Origin: Theropithecus gelada
Taxonomy: Eukaryota; Chordata; Mammalia; Primates; Cercopithecidae
Reading direction: 5' to 3'
DNA length: 64,000 nt
Assembly: GCF_003255815.1 (NCBI RefSeq)
Contig: NC_037674.1
Location: forward strand, 19,861,537-19,925,536
Made by a program: the position numbers and the translations under genes
Shown here: piece after piece, positions 1 through 11,659 of the stretch
How positions within the stretch are numbered: position 1 is the stretch's first letter
How the letters are laid out: each line of letters opens with the position of its first letter
Notes under the pieces: generated by a model
The model's input: the letters and a program-made list of their open reading frames with translations, nothing else
Told to the model about the DNA's origin: nothing
Database searches by the model: none

Positions 1-139
1 CTTTCAGATTGTAATGCTTTATGTATTCTAGATAAGAACTTCTTAAGAGATACATGATTTGCAAGTATTTTCTGACATTCCATGGTTTGTCTCTTCACTC
101 TGTTGATAGTGTACTTTGATACACAAAAGTTAAAAAAAA

Positions 140-420
140 ATTTTTGTAAGAGGTAGGGTCTTACTGTGTCACCCAGGCTGGAATGCAGTGGTGCGCTTGC
201 AGTTCGCTGCATTCTTGAACTCCTGAGTTCAAGGGATCCTCCCACCTCAGCTTTCCAAGTAGTAGCTAGGACTGTAGGTGTGCACCATAATGCCTGGCTA
301 ATTTTTTTAGTTTTTTAGGGATGGAATTTCACCTTGTTGCTCAGACTGGTCTCAAATGGTCCTTCTACCTCAGCCTCCCAAGTAGGTGGGATTATAGGTG
401 TGAGCTGTGGCACCTGGCTC
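140..420 (-). mobile_element. Alu, old copy
   Basis: T-rich start, then a degenerate 'TGTCACCCAGGCTGGAATGCAGTGG' equivalent; highly diverged, AluJ-like. Confidence 0.85.
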
Positions 421-530
421 AAAATTTTTGGACTTTGACACCCAGTTTATCTGTTTTTATTATGTGTGCTTTTGTTGTCATGACCAAGAAGCCATTGCCA
501 AATCCAGTGTAATGAGCTTTTCCCATGTGT

Positions 531-570
531 ACACACACACACACGCACGCGCGCACACACACACACACAG
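531..570. repeat. (CA)n/(CG)n microsatellite
   Basis: Alternating ACAC with internal CGCGCG, directly before an Alu T-tract. Confidence 0.9.
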
Positions 571-575
571 AGGCA

Positions 576-868
576 CATTTTTTTGAGAAGTGGCCTCACT
601 CTGTCATCCAAGTTGAAGTGCAGTGGTACAATCTCAGCTGACTGCAACCTCTGCCTCACAGGCTCAAGTGATCCTCCCACCTCAGCTTCCCAAGTAGCTG
701 AGACCACAGGCACACCCACCACACCCAGCTAATTTTTTGTATTTTTGGTAGAGACGAAGTTTCACCATGTTGTCCAGGCTGGTGTCGAACTCCTGAGCTC
801 GGGTGATCTGCCCCCCTTGGCCTCCCAAAGTGCTGAGATTACAAGTGTCAGCCACCACGTCCAGCCTG
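576..868 (-). mobile_element. Alu
   Basis: Full dimeric form from a T-tract to 'CCACCACGTCCAGCC'. Confidence 0.9.
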
Positions 869-1071
869 TATTTTCTTCTAGGAGTCTTAGCTCTTATGTT
901 TAGGTATTTGATCAATTTTGAGTTAATTTTCTATGTGGTGTAAGGTAAGTGGTTTTTTGTTTTTTTTTTTTTGTTTTTTTTTTGCATTTAGATATATAGT
1001 TTTCCCAGTACCAGATTATCTATAGCTTTAGTAGGGGTACATATAGGCCTGGTGTTGAGATATGGAATGTA

Positions 1072-1143
1072 GTTTTTCTTTTCTTTTCCTTTTCTCTTTT
1101 CTTTTCTCTTTTCCTTTTCCTTTTCCTTTCCTTCTTTTCTTTT
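1072..1143. repeat. TTTTC-type pyrimidine tract
   Basis: TTTTC/TTTCC units. It adjoins the T end of the next Alu and probably grew from its tail. Confidence 0.85.
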
Positions 1144-1415
1144 GACGGACTCTCGCTCTGTTGCCCAGACTAGAGTGCAGTGGCACGATCTCGGCTCACT
1201 TGCAATTTCCACCTCCTGGGTTCATGCCATTCTCCTGCCTCAGCCTCCCAAGTAGCTGGGACTACAGGTGCACGCCTGGCTAAATTTTTTGTATTTTTAG
1301 TAGAGATGGGGTTTCACCATATTAGCCAGGATGGTCTCGATCTCCTGACCTTGTGATCCGCCCGCCTCGGCCTCCCAAAGTGTTGGGATTACAGGCGTGA
1401 GCCACCGTGCCCGGC
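1141..1415 (-). mobile_element. Alu (AluS/Y-like)
   Basis: Begins GACGGACTCTCGCTCTG and ends CCACCGTGCCCGGC; well preserved. Confidence 0.9.
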
Positions 1416-1458
1416 TGTAGTTTTTTATATTATTTGTATAACAGGTTCTAGATTTATA

Positions 1459-1757
1459 TTTTTCTTTTTGATACAGAGTCTCAGTCCAGCTGTTGGCCTG
1501 TCTGAAGTGCAGTGACGCAGTCACAGCTGACTGCAGCCTCGACTTCCCGGATTCAGATGATCCTCCCACCTCAGCCTCCCAAGTAGTTGGGACTGTAGGC
1601 GTGCACCATCACACCTGGCAAATTTTTTTATATTTTTAGTAGACACAGGGTTTCATCATGTTGCCCAGGCTGGTCTCAAACTCCTAGGCTCAAGTGATCT
1701 ATCTGACTTGGCCTCCCAAAGTGCTGGCATTACAGGTGTGAGCCACTGTACCTGGCC
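1459..1757 (-). mobile_element. Alu, diverged
   Basis: Both monomers present; ends CCACTGTACCTGGCC. Confidence 0.88.
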
Positions 1758-1897
1758 TAGGTTCTAGATTTTTGAATTCAGTTATATTATGGGTTAACTA
1801 TGCACATAGGAGCTGCCCTGGAACTCTAATCTGTATTTGTAACATTATTTCTATCAGAGGTTTAATTTTGAGCTCCTACCAGCCAATTTGAAAACAC

Positions 1898-1901
<4 letters not shown>

Positions 1902-1928
<27 letters not shown>

Positions 1929-2175
1929 GAGATGGAGTCTCGCACTGTCACCTAGGCTGGAGTGCGTGGAGTGCAGTGGCATCATCTCGGCTCACTGCAG
2001 CCTCCACCTTCCAGGTTCAAGCTGTTCTCCTGCCTCAGCCTCCCGAGTAGCTGGGATTACAGACACCCACAACCTTGCCCGGCTAATTTTTTGTATTTTT
2101 AGTAGAGACGGTGTTTCACTTTGTTGGCCAGGCTTGTCTCGAAAGCCTGACCTCATGAGCCACTGCACCCAGCCT
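1902..2175 (-). mobile_element. Alu, abutting another Alu
   Basis: Its right monomer is cut short (CCTCATGAGCCACTG) and it runs straight into the T-tract of the next copy. Confidence 0.9.
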
Positions 2176-2460
2176 TTTTTTTTTTTTTTCCTCGCTCTGT
2201 CGCCCAGGCTGGAGTGCAGTGGCACGATCTAGGCTCGCTGCAACCTCTGCCTCCTGGGTTCAAGCGATTCTTCTGCCTCGGCCTCCCAAGTAGCTGGGAC
2301 TACAGGAGCCCGCCACCACGCCTGGCTAATTTTTGTATTTTTAGTAGAGACAGGGTTTCACCATATTGGCCAGGCAGGTCTCAAACTCCTGACCTCCTGA
2401 TCCACCTGCCTCGGCCTCCCAAAGTGCTGGGGTTACAGGTATTAGCCACCGTGCCCTGCC
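2176..2460 (-). mobile_element. Alu
   Basis: A second minus copy, head to tail with the previous one. Confidence 0.9.
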
Positions 2461-2582
2461 GTAAACTTAAAGCTTTTACAGGTTAATTTTATCTTGAGGT
2501 TTTGTTCAGCCAGTGGTTCAGCTGAAAAATTACCCATTGCAATGGACCATTCAGGCAGAAGGCAGAAGTAAAAAACAAACCT

Positions 2583-2896
2583 GGCTAGGCACGGTAGCTC
2601 ACTCACGCCTGTAATCCCAGCACTTTGGGAGGCCAAGGCAGGTGGATCACTTCAGGTCAGGAGTTGGAAACCACCCCGGCCAACATGGCAAAATCCCATC
2701 TGTACTAAAAATAGAAAACAATAGCTGGGTGTGGTGGCGTGCGCCTGTAATCCCAGCTACTTGGGAGGCTGAGGCAGTAGAACTGCTTGATCCTGGGACG
2801 GAGAGGTTGCAGTGAGCTGAGATAGAACTGCTGTACTCTAGCCCGGGTGACAGAGCAAGGCTCCATCTCAAAAAAACAAAACAAAAAAAAAAAACC
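2583..2896 (+). mobile_element. Alu
   Basis: From GGCTAGGCACGGTAGCTCAC to an A-rich tail with AAAAC units. Confidence 0.9.
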
Positions 2897-3000
2897 TTAG
2901 AGATAAATGGGAAATTGCTGGCTCAGAAGGGGGAGCAGGCAAAAAAAAAAAAAAAGAGAGAGAGAGAAAGAGAAATGGGAAATTGGAATTTTGGGGAACT

Positions 3001-3253
3001 TTTTTTTTTTTTTTTTTAAGATGGAGTCTCACTCTGTTGCCCAGGCTGGAGTGCAGTGGCGTGATCTCAGCTCGCTGCAACCTCCGCTCCCGGGTTCAAG
3101 CGATTCTCCTGCCTCAGCCTCCCAAATAGCTGGGATTATAGGCACCTGCCACCATGCCCAGCTCATTTTTGTATTTTTAGTAGAGACCGAGTTTCACCAT
3201 GTTGACCAGGCTGGTCTCGAACTCCTGACCTTATGAGCCGCTGCACCCAGCCT
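3001..3253 (-). mobile_element. Alu with internal deletion
   Basis: Jumps from 'CTCCTGACCTTATGAG' directly to CCGCTGCACCCAGCC, losing part of the left monomer. Confidence 0.88.
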
Positions 3254-3369
3254 GGTTAACTTTTTAATTAAAGTGTTTTGTTGGTTATAAATATACTGTT
3301 TTCACATTGCAAGTTATTTATATTGAAATTATGTGGAAATTTTTACTTAAAACACTTCTGCTGTCTTCT

Positions 3370-3515
3370 CCACTTCCATTTTCTCTTTCATAAAATGGAA
3401 ATAACAGACACTACTTTATGTGATTGAGAAAATCAAGTGAAATAACATATGAGAAAGCACTTATGACAGTGCCTTGCACACAGCACTTAATTAATGGCAG
3501 CTATTCGTTAATATT
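3370..3515 (+). mobile_element. MIR-like SINE
   Basis: Contains ATAAAATGGAAATAACA and ACAGTGCCTTGCACACAGCA, the MIR core and 3' pattern. Confidence 0.6.
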
Positions 3516-3579
3516 TAAATTTTTTCATGTTCAGGTAAATGTAGTAATTTAGAACTTTTTTGGAAAATAATAGGTTGAG

Positions 3580-5635
3580 AATTGGTTTTCTTTTTTCATT
3601 TTTCCAGGAACTGGTATTTATTATCAAAGTCATGTTTGATGTCAGCATGATGCCACAACTACAAAAAAAAAAATTGCATATTGCAGTCTCAGTGCAAACG
3701 TTCAAATACAACCCCGGTCCTTAAAAAGTAAAAAAGTAAATTTCATCAAAAAGCAACTGAATTTTTAAAACATCTTTATATATCCAGCCAGTAAGTTAAA
3801 ATAGTTAACAAGAAAAAAATACAAAATACTGATGTTTAAAAAAGGCATATTTCTATAGATTTGCCATCAGTCTTTTGGCCACTCAGCTTCATGCCATTCA
3901 TCATCCGACAGGCTCTCAGCCACCTCTGGCGACTCAAACTTAACCAAACCACACCCCTTGGATTTCCCATTCTTCATCTTGATGTTAGCTTATTGCACGT
4001 GGCCATATTTGTCGATTTGATCATGTAAAATCCAATGGGAGATTTCTCACAAATACCTGGTAGGCTTTCCTGGCCACCCCCAGGAGCATGGCCTCCAGCC
4101 TCACCAAAGGACCCTGCCAGGTTTCCTCCAGAGTTTAAGTGGGCGCAGTCAAAGCTGACATGGCCACCACCACCCATGGCTAGGCCCATACACCCAGTCT
4201 CAGCACCCAGTGTCTGGCCCATGGTGGGACCCATGCACTCAAGGCTGTTAATGCCCATCCTCTCCAGGCTGTTGGCACCCGTCCACCCCAGGTCCATCCA
4301 GGTATTTCAGGTTGTTGGCACCTGTGTGCTCCAGTCCAGTGGCCATGTGATCCATCATGGGGCCCATATGCTCCAGGCCAGCCCCCATGCCTGCAGGAAC
4401 CATGCACTCCACACCAGAGCCCATGTGCTCAATGGTTTGGTCCATATGGTCAGTGGGAGCAGCTGTGCGCTTGAGGCTGAAGCCCATGCTGGCACCCACG
4501 TGTTTCAGGCCGGAGCCACTGCGCTCAGTGATCTCACCCATGTGCCGGATGCTACAGGCCATTTAGTCAAGGCCTAGCAGGCCCATGGGCCCATGCACTC
4601 CATGCGGGAGCCTTTGTGCTCCCCGAAGCCCATGCGGTCCGTGACCAGACCCATGCGCTGCATCTTGGAACCCACACAATCCACATCATGGCCCAGGCCT
4701 GGACTCACGCATTCCATGCCGGCACCCCCAATGTGATCAGTGCTTGGGGCTCATCCTCTCGATTTCGGGGACGCTGCCTCCACCTCCACTTCCCCTCTGC
4801 TTTGTAGTGATCTTCCCTCTCCTCGGTGTATTACTAAGATTTCGTTTATTCTGCCCATGTTCATCCCAGATCCAAATTGACCCACATTTTCCATACCACC
4901 ACCAAAGGGTTCCCTCCTCCATTTCTACCATTTTTTCCAAATCCATGCCCTCCATTCTAATTTCTGCAGGCCCTATGTTTCCCATTCCATTCAGGTGATT
5001 GGCATCGATAGTCTGCCCTCCTGGTCCTAATGCTGTTTCAGTACCACCAAGGCCATAGGGAAGCTGCAGATGCTCAGGAGGGAAAAAAAAAAAAATCCTT
5101 TGGTAAGGTGGTCTCATCCGTCTTACCTGTGTTGGTCTATCACATAGCAGTTGGGCATTGAATGTAGATATAGCTTGCACAGCTTCAGTGGACTGTTCAA
5201 AAGTAACAGTGCCCATTCCATGGTTTTTTTCATCTTTATCCTCAAGAATGTGCTCAGAACACCACATCAACCATACTAAAATATTTCCTTCAGTTTCTCC
5301 CAGCCAGCTTTATAATCCTGATTTGCTACAAATACTGTGCTTCCAGCTCTTTCTGCCTGTAATACATATACATGGATAATTTCATTTGGGATGTTAAGAT
5401 TATTTAAGATACTAGGTAGGATACTAATCATTTCTGGGCCACTTGGTCTCATACCTGTTCCACCAGTGGTAGCCATCACGTTTTGCATTGCTCTCCTGGC
5501 ATGTTCACCATCAGGATCTTCTTTCACTTTCAGTGGTCTTCCACTCGGGACTATGCTTGTCTAGGACTTGAATAGCTTTTTTTATGTTTTCTTCTATCTT
5601 GAATTCAATAACAGCACATCCCCTGACTTTCCTTC
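3580..5635 (-). pseudogene. HNRNPM processed pseudogene, 5'-truncated
   Basis: The minus strand is an intronless, broken copy of the mRNA for heterogeneous nuclear ribonucleoprotein M, an RRM-type splicing factor. Reading from 5635 downward it shows GCAVIEFK-like sequence of the first RRM, then KEDPDGEHARRAMQ and STVFVANQDYKAGW. The second RRM follows with GTVTFEQSTEAVQAIS. The Gly/Met-rich hexapeptide array (ERMG/EHMG units, about 4190-4740) comes next. The last RRM is seen as KFESPEVAE with MNGMKLSG broken by frameshifts. After the coding region comes a 3'UTR with AATAAA (plus-strand 3617-3622) and a decayed A-rich tail near 3585-3605. Frameshifts and stops occur throughout. An Alu abuts the 5' end. 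Confidence 0.93.
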
Positions 5636-5914
5636 AGTGCCCATTGCCCAGGCTGTAGTGCAGTGGCATGATCTCGGCTCACTGCAACCTTTGCCTCGCT
5701 GCCTCCCGGGTTCAAGTGATTCTCGTGCCTCAGCCTCCCAGGGCTGGAATTAGAGATAGGCACCACCATGTCTGGCTAATTTTTTTGTATTGTTAGTAGA
5801 GACAGAGTTTCGCCATGTTGGCCAGGCTGGTCTCAAACTCCTGAGCTCAGGCAGTCCTCCCAGCTTGGCTTCCCAAAGTGTTGTGATTAGAGATGTGAGC
5901 CACCATGCTTGGCC
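5636..5914 (-). mobile_element. Alu at the 5' edge of the HNRNPM pseudogene
   Basis: Starts inside the right monomer (CCCATTGCCCAGGCTG) with no T-tract. It ends CACCATGCTTGGCC. Confidence 0.88.
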
Positions 5915-5967
5915 TCAGTTCAGTTATAAGAAAGTTTTTTGGTTAGAACTCATTTAAGGCAAAACAT

Positions 5968-6272
5968 CGTTTCTACTAAAAGTACAAAAAGTAGCCAGGT
6001 ATGGTGGCACTAGCCTGTAATCCCAGCACTTTGGGAGGCTGAGAAGGATGAATCACTGAGTTTTGGCCAACATGGCAAAACCCTGTCTCTACTAAAAATA
6101 CAAAAATGTACCAGGCATGGTGGTACATGCCTGTAATCCCAGCTACTTGGGAGGATGAGGCCGGAGAATTGCTTGAACCCAGGAGGTGGAGATTGCAGTG
6201 AGCTGAGATTATTGTTGCTGCACTCTTGCCTGGGTGACAGAGCAAGACTGTCTCAAAAAAAAAAAAAAAATT
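5968..6272 (+). mobile_element. Alu with rearranged left end
   Basis: A 'CTACTAAAAGTACAAAAAG' middle segment precedes a normal GGCACTAGCCTGTAATCCC start, so the left end is a patchwork. Confidence 0.85.
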
Positions 6273-6544
6273 ATTATTATTTTATATTTGCATTATAAAA
6301 TAATGATCCTTATGTCTCCTTAAGTATTCCGTTAGATTCTACGTTACTTTTCCTCAGGAATGCTACCTGAGGTGTTTTTTGCTGTAGTTGGAGTGGTTGA
6401 ATTGAGAACATTTTTAAATTTTTGTGTTTTAGATTTTTAGAAAAAAGAGGGAATTGGAGGTAACCTATAAATATAATTTAAATTACTTAGTTTTGCTTTT
6501 TTTTTTTTTTTTACTTAAAATTAGCAAACATTTTAAATATTAAA

Positions 6545-6889
6545 AATTTTGATTTGGAAGATTTAGTCATATAGACACTCTTTGTACACTGCTAGTTCAA
6601 ACCACTTTTTGGAAAGCAGTTTGTTAGTATTTCTAGAGATACCACCAAATTTTAACAATCTTTGAACTTGTAAATTCACTTCTAAGGAACTATCTTAAGG
6701 AAAGAATCGGAAATGTAGACTGAAATTTATGTGGTTATTTCATTTGAGGTGATGTTGGTAATTTTGAAACAGTTTATTTTCCAACAAGTCAGTGATCAAA
6801 TAATGAAACGTTTATCTGTATATTGAAATATTACATGACCATTAAAAATTGTATTCTTACTCTGTGTTTTGTTTTTTGTTGTTGGTTTT
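6545..6889 (+). mobile_element. Old L1 fragment (copy 1 of a local duplication)
   Basis: Contains the sense-strand L1 pattern ending TTACATGACCATTAAAAAT. The part from about 6663 onward is nearly repeated at 8211-8430. It probably resumes after the Alu at 7184. Confidence 0.7.
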
Positions 6890-7183
6890 TTTTCTTTTTG
6901 AGACTGAGTCTCACTCTGTCACCCAGATTGGAGTATAGTGGTGCAACCTTGGCTCACTGCAACCTCCGTCTCCGAGGTTCAAATGATTGTCCTGCCTCAG
7001 CCTCCCAAGTAGCTGGGATTACAGGTGCCCGCCACTACGCCCGGCTAATTTTTGTATTTTTAGTAGAGACAGGACGTTTCACCATGTTGGCCAGGCTGGT
7101 CTCGAACTCCTGACCTGAGATGATCTGCCCGCCTTGGCCTCCCAAAGTGCTGGGATTACAAGCGTGAGCCACTGCATCTGGCC
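6890..7183 (-). mobile_element. Alu inside the L1 fragment
   Basis: Flanked by TATTCTTA and TATTCTCA, a probable target duplication. Confidence 0.9.
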
Positions 7184-7375
7184 AATATTCTCAAATTTTT
7201 AAAACAACATTGGTAAAATATAGTATAAAAGGGGAAAAAAACATGTAGTATAATTATAAATATTGATTAAAATATTTATACATATTAAAACAAACAAACT
7301 AATATACCCACATTATCAGACATCTCTGGGTTAAGGAGATTTTATTTCATGTTTTACTGTCTTTTTGTTTCTTGC

Positions 7376-7670
7376 TTTGGAGACAGGGTCTCATTCTATT
7401 GCCCAGGCTGGAGTGCAATGGTGTGCCATGGCTCGCTGCAGCCTCAGCTTCTGAGGCTCAAGTGATCTTCTCACCTCAGCCTTCCAAGTTGCTGGGACTA
7501 CAGGTGTGCACCACCATGCCCATATAATTTTTTTGTTTTTGTTTTTTGTAGAGATTGGGGAGTCTCCCTGTGTTTCCCAAGCTGGTCTAGAATTCGTGGG
7601 CTCAAGCAATCCTCCTGCCTCAGCCTCCCGAAGCCCTGGGATTACAGGTGTGAGTCACCACGCCCAGCCT
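7376..7670 (-). mobile_element. Alu, AluJ-like
   Basis: Starts GGAGACAGGGTCTCATTC and ends GTCACCACGCCCAGCC. Confidence 0.88.
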
Positions 7671-7679
7671 GAAGTTTTT

Positions 7680-8204
7680 AAATGATGTATATTTTATAAT
7701 CAGAGAAAAGGGTCAATATGTACACCAAAAATAAGAATTTTTCCAACTCTTAAGGGATCAAGAGTGAATTTTGTTTTATGTAAATAATTACATATATCTC
7801 TCACTGGATTGTTATATGCCTGGCACATGATTAATATGTTTTCACTGCAGTTTTTCCCCAAGTTTGGGTCATACTTTACTGTTTTATCATGTCTTACAAT
7901 TTTTTGTTGAAAACTGGCCATTTTAGATAATATTGTAGCCACTCTGGATTCACGGTTTTTCTCCCCTCAAAGGTTGTTTAGTAGTAACTTTCATAGGCAG
8001 AAAAAAATCTATGGAATTTAATCTCCCTGCAGTATGCAACCACTGATGTCTCTACTTAATTATTATTTTTTGTTTTTAAATATTTTTGCTTTTATTTTTA
8101 AGCCTGGCTTACTAAAGCATACCTCCCTATATATTTGCATAGCCTAGTGGTCAGCTAATGATTGGACCAATGATGAGCCCAAACACCTCTAACACAGACC
8201 TCAG
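7680..8204 (-). other. Ancient repeat-like stretch, family not certain
   Basis: Contains TTTTTTGTTGAAAACTGGCC, typical of old L1 sequence on the minus strand. The rest is unassigned A/T-rich DNA with no gene. Confidence 0.4.
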
Positions 8205-8210
8205 CTGTAA

Positions 8211-8430
8211 AACTTTTAAATTAGTAAATTCACTTCTAAGAAACTGTCTTAAGGAAAGAATCAGAAATGTAGACTGAAATTTATGTGTTTATTTCATTTG
8301 AGTTGATGTTAGTAATTATGAAACAGTTTATTTTCCAGCTAGTCAGTGATCAAATAAATTATGAGACATTTATATTGAAATATTGAAACATTTATATTGA
8401 AATATTACATGACCATTAAAAATTATATTC
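8211..8430 (+). mobile_element. Old L1 fragment (copy 2 of a local duplication)
   Basis: Nearly repeats 6663-6855, including GAAACAGTTTATTTTCCA and CAGTGATCAAATAA. It has an extra short tandem TTTATATTGAAATATTGAAA. Confidence 0.75.
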
Positions 8431-8579
8431 TGTAAAATTTTGACAAAAAGATACTCCTATAATATTAGAGGATATTTCCTTTCTCCAGGGCAAAATCTGT
8501 TTTGCTTGTTTTCTGTATAGATTATTTTTGTCCCTGATAAAGTTTTTTTAATGCTGTCATTAAATATGTATTATTTTGT

Positions 8580-9620
8580 GTCTGCCATTGTTTAGCATGT
8601 CTGTGGGATTATTTCATGTTTGTTTATGATAGGAGTGCTTGTTCGTTTCTGATGCTAATTAGTATTCACTTACATGAAAACAGCACAGTATTCATCTTTC
8701 TCTTTTGGGGCATTTTTGTTGTTTATTGTGAATAAGGCTGTCAGGAACATTTTTGTAAAAATACATTGTGAACGTGTTTACATTTCTCTTGGATAAAAAT
8801 GTAGAAGTGAAATCACTGAGTCAAAGAGTTTGGTGTATAATTATTAGAAATTACCCCATTTTATCAAAAAACATACGTCTGTAACAGCATATGAGACTTT
8901 ATTCTCCATCATTGTTACTATTTAAATTTGTCATTCTTTTTAATTTTTGCCATTTTAGGAGGTGTGAATTGGCATACCTTTGGGGTTTTAACTTAAAATT
9001 CTTATAAATAAATTGAGTATCATTTTCTATGCTATCACCAATCATCTAATTTTTATGAAATATTTTCTTATATCTCTGCCCGTTTTTTCTGTTGGCTTGT
9101 ACTTATTGTGTCGTGGGACTTTATATATTTTACATACAAGGTCTTTGTGATATGTGCGTTTTGTGAATATTCTACCGGTTTGCTGCTCGCCTTCTTATTT
9201 TCCTAATGATGTCTTTTGGTAAACGGCAAGTTTTTAATTTTTATGAAGTCCAGTTTGTCCAGTTTCTTTCTTTATGGTTATTCTTTAAACAAGACTGTGT
9301 CATTTGCAAAGAGATAAGTTTCACCTTTTTTTCTTTTTAATATGGATTTCTTTTATTTTTCTTGCCTAACTGCCTGCTTAGAACTTCCAGTAAGATGTTG
9401 AATAGCAGTGGTGAGAGGGGCCATCTTTGTCTTGTTCCTGATATTAGAGGGACAGCATTCAGCCTTTTACTATGTATGACAGGTCCTGTGGGTTTTTTAT
9501 AAATACCTTTTTATTATGTTGAGGAAGTTCTTGTTTGTTTTTCGTTTGTTGATTATTTTTAATATGAAAGGGTGTTGGATTTGATCAGATGCTTTTTCTG
9601 CATTAATTGAGATGATCATG
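8580..9620 (-). mobile_element. Old L1 fragments on the minus strand
   Basis: The plus strand shows the complement of L1 ORF2/3' sequence: TTGTGAATAAGGCTGTCAGG, CAGTTTGTCCAGTTTC, and GTTGAATAGCAGTGGTGAGA near 9400. No open frame is kept. Confidence 0.75.
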
Positions 9621-9621
9621 T

Positions 9622-9930
9622 GGATTTTTTTTTTTTGTTTTGATTTTGAGACAGGCTCTCACTGTCGCCCAGGCTGGAGTGCCGTGATGTGATAATTGAC
9701 TTACTGTAGCCTCAACCTCCCGGGCTCCAGTGATCCTTCCACCTCAGCCTCCCAGGTAGCTGGGACTACAGGCATGTGCCACCATGCCCAGCTAATTTTT
9801 GTATTTTTTATAGAGACGGGGTTTCACCATGTTGCCCGGGCTGGTCTTGAACTCCTCGGCTCAAGCCATCCACCTGCCTTGGCCTCCCAAAATCCTGGGA
9901 TTACAGGCATGAGCCACGTGCCCAGCCTGC
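9622..9930 (-). mobile_element. Alu
   Basis: Sits between the L1 remnant and the Tigger1 remnant. Confidence 0.9.
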
Positions 9931-10987
9931 TTTGAAACCAGGCACTGACTTCTCATAGCTGTGAAAGTCCTAGATGGCATCTGTTTCCAACAGAAAGCTG
10001 TTTCGTCTACTTAGAAAATCTGTTATTTTAGTATAGCCACCTTCATCAGTGGTCATAGTTAGATCTTCTGGATAACTTGCCTCCTCTTTTATATCAGCAC
10101 CTGCTGCTTCACCTCACCTTGCACATCTATATTATGGAGACAGCTTCTTTCCTTAAACCTCATGAACCAAACAATGCTAGCTTCAAATTTTTCTTGCGCA
10201 ACTTCTTCACCTCTGGATTAGCTTTGGTTTAAGTGAATGCTGTGGCTGGTTTGATCTTATAGCCAGACTACTAAAACTTTGTCCATATCTGGTAGAGATG
10301 GGGTTTCACCGTGTTGGCCAGGCTGGTCTCAAACTCCTGACCTCAGGTGATTCGCCTGTCTTGGCCTCCCAAAGTGCTGGGGTTACAAATGTGAGCCACT
10401 GTGCCTGGTGGCACTTTTAATTTCCTTCAATAACTTTTCCTTTGCATTATAACTTGGCCAATTGGCACAAGAGGCTTAGCTTTTGGCCTGTCTCAACTTT
10501 CAACATGCCTTCCTCACTAAGCTGAATTATTTCTAGCTTTTGATTTAAAGTGACAGATGTTTGACTCTTCCTTCCTCTACATTCCTCTACAATGTAGAGA
10601 CATTGTAGGGCATAATTGGCCTAATTTTAAAATTGTCGTGTCTCAGAATAGGGAGGTCTAAGGAGAGGGAGAGAGTTGGGGAATGAATGAATGGTCAGTG
10701 GAGCAGTCACTATACATGTACTCAACATTTATTTATTAAGTTCACCATCTTATGCAGTTTGTGTCACCCCAAAACAATTACAAAAGTAACACCAAAGATC
10801 ACTCATCATAGATCACTATAACAGATACAATAATAATGAAAGAGTTTGAATTGTTGCAGAAATTACCAAAATGTGACACTGAGACATGAAGTGAGCCCAT
10901 GCCAAGACGTGTATGCAGGGTGGCTACAAACCTTCAGTTCATAAAAAACGCGGTATCTGTGAAGTGTATTTAAACAAAGTATGCCTG
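9931..10987 (-). mobile_element. Tigger1 (TcMar-Tigger) DNA transposon, truncated
   Basis: Pogo/Tc1-type transposon whose transposase would be encoded on the minus strand. Recognised from CCTTAAACCTCATGAACC, GAGGCTTAGCTTTTGGCC, CCCCAAAACAATTACAA and the terminal repeat GTATGCCTG at 10979-10987, followed by TA. The far end is lost at the Alu, and a partial Alu sits inside. The transposase frame is destroyed. Confidence 0.88.
10291..10410 (-). mobile_element. Partial Alu inside Tigger1
   Basis: Only the left-monomer half, GTAGAGATGGGGTTTCACCG to GAGCCACTGTGCCTGG. Confidence 0.88.
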
Positions 10988-10989
10988 TA

Positions 10990-11281
10990 CTCATATGATT
11001 TCATTCCTTTTAAATGTATTAAGGTTTGTTTTGTGGCCTAACATATTTACTATTCTGAAGAATGTTCCATGTGTAAGTTGAGGAGAGTATTCTGCTGTTA
11101 ACATTGTATATAATGTTAGATCTAGAGAGTTTTTCAGGTCTTCTTTTTTCATGTTGATCTTTTGTCTAATTCTCTCTGCTACTGAAAGTGAGTTATTGAA
11201 GTTCTTCAACTTTTTTTCATTTCATTTGTGATAGTTTTTCCTCATATTTTGGAGTTCTATTATGTGTATACATATTTATAA
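10990..11281 (-). mobile_element. L1 ORF2 fragment, minus strand
   Basis: Contains TTTGTTTTGTGGCCTAACAT and GAATGTTCCATGTGTAAG, the complement of a well-known L1 ORF2 segment. Confidence 0.8.
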
Positions 11282-11573
11282 TTTCTTTTGTTTTCTTTCT
11301 GAGATGGAGTCTCGCTCTGTCGCCCAGGCTGGAGGGCAGTGGCTTGATCTCTGCAGCCTCCACCTCCCAGGTTCAGGCGATTCTCCTGCCTCACCCTCCC
11401 AAGTAGCTGGGACTACACGCGCACACCACCACGCCCAGCTAATTTTTTTGTATTTTTAGTAGAGATAGGGTTTCACCATGTTGACCAAAATGGTCTCAAT
11501 CTCCTGACCTCGTGATCCACCCGCCTCGGCCTCCCAAAGTGCTTGGATTACAGGCATGAGCCACCACCCAGCC
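11282..11573 (-). mobile_element. Alu
   Basis: Inserted in L1 sequence; ends GCCACCACCCAGCC. Confidence 0.9.
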
Positions 11574-11659
11574 TATGTTTATAATTTCTAAGTGCTGCTT
11601 ATTACATCAGAAATTGTAATGTGTTATTATGTTATATCTTGTTTATATTTTCAGTTCAG

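Noticed and set aside
4035..4577. 180-codon open frame on the plus strand
   Set aside because: It is the antisense of the Gly/Met repeat region of the HNRNPM pseudogene. The repeat structure keeps the opposite frame open; no start or splice support.
4737..5270. 177-codon open frame on the minus strand
   Set aside because: A surviving stretch of the HNRNPM retrocopy. Frameshifts on both sides and a missing 5' part show it is not a gene.
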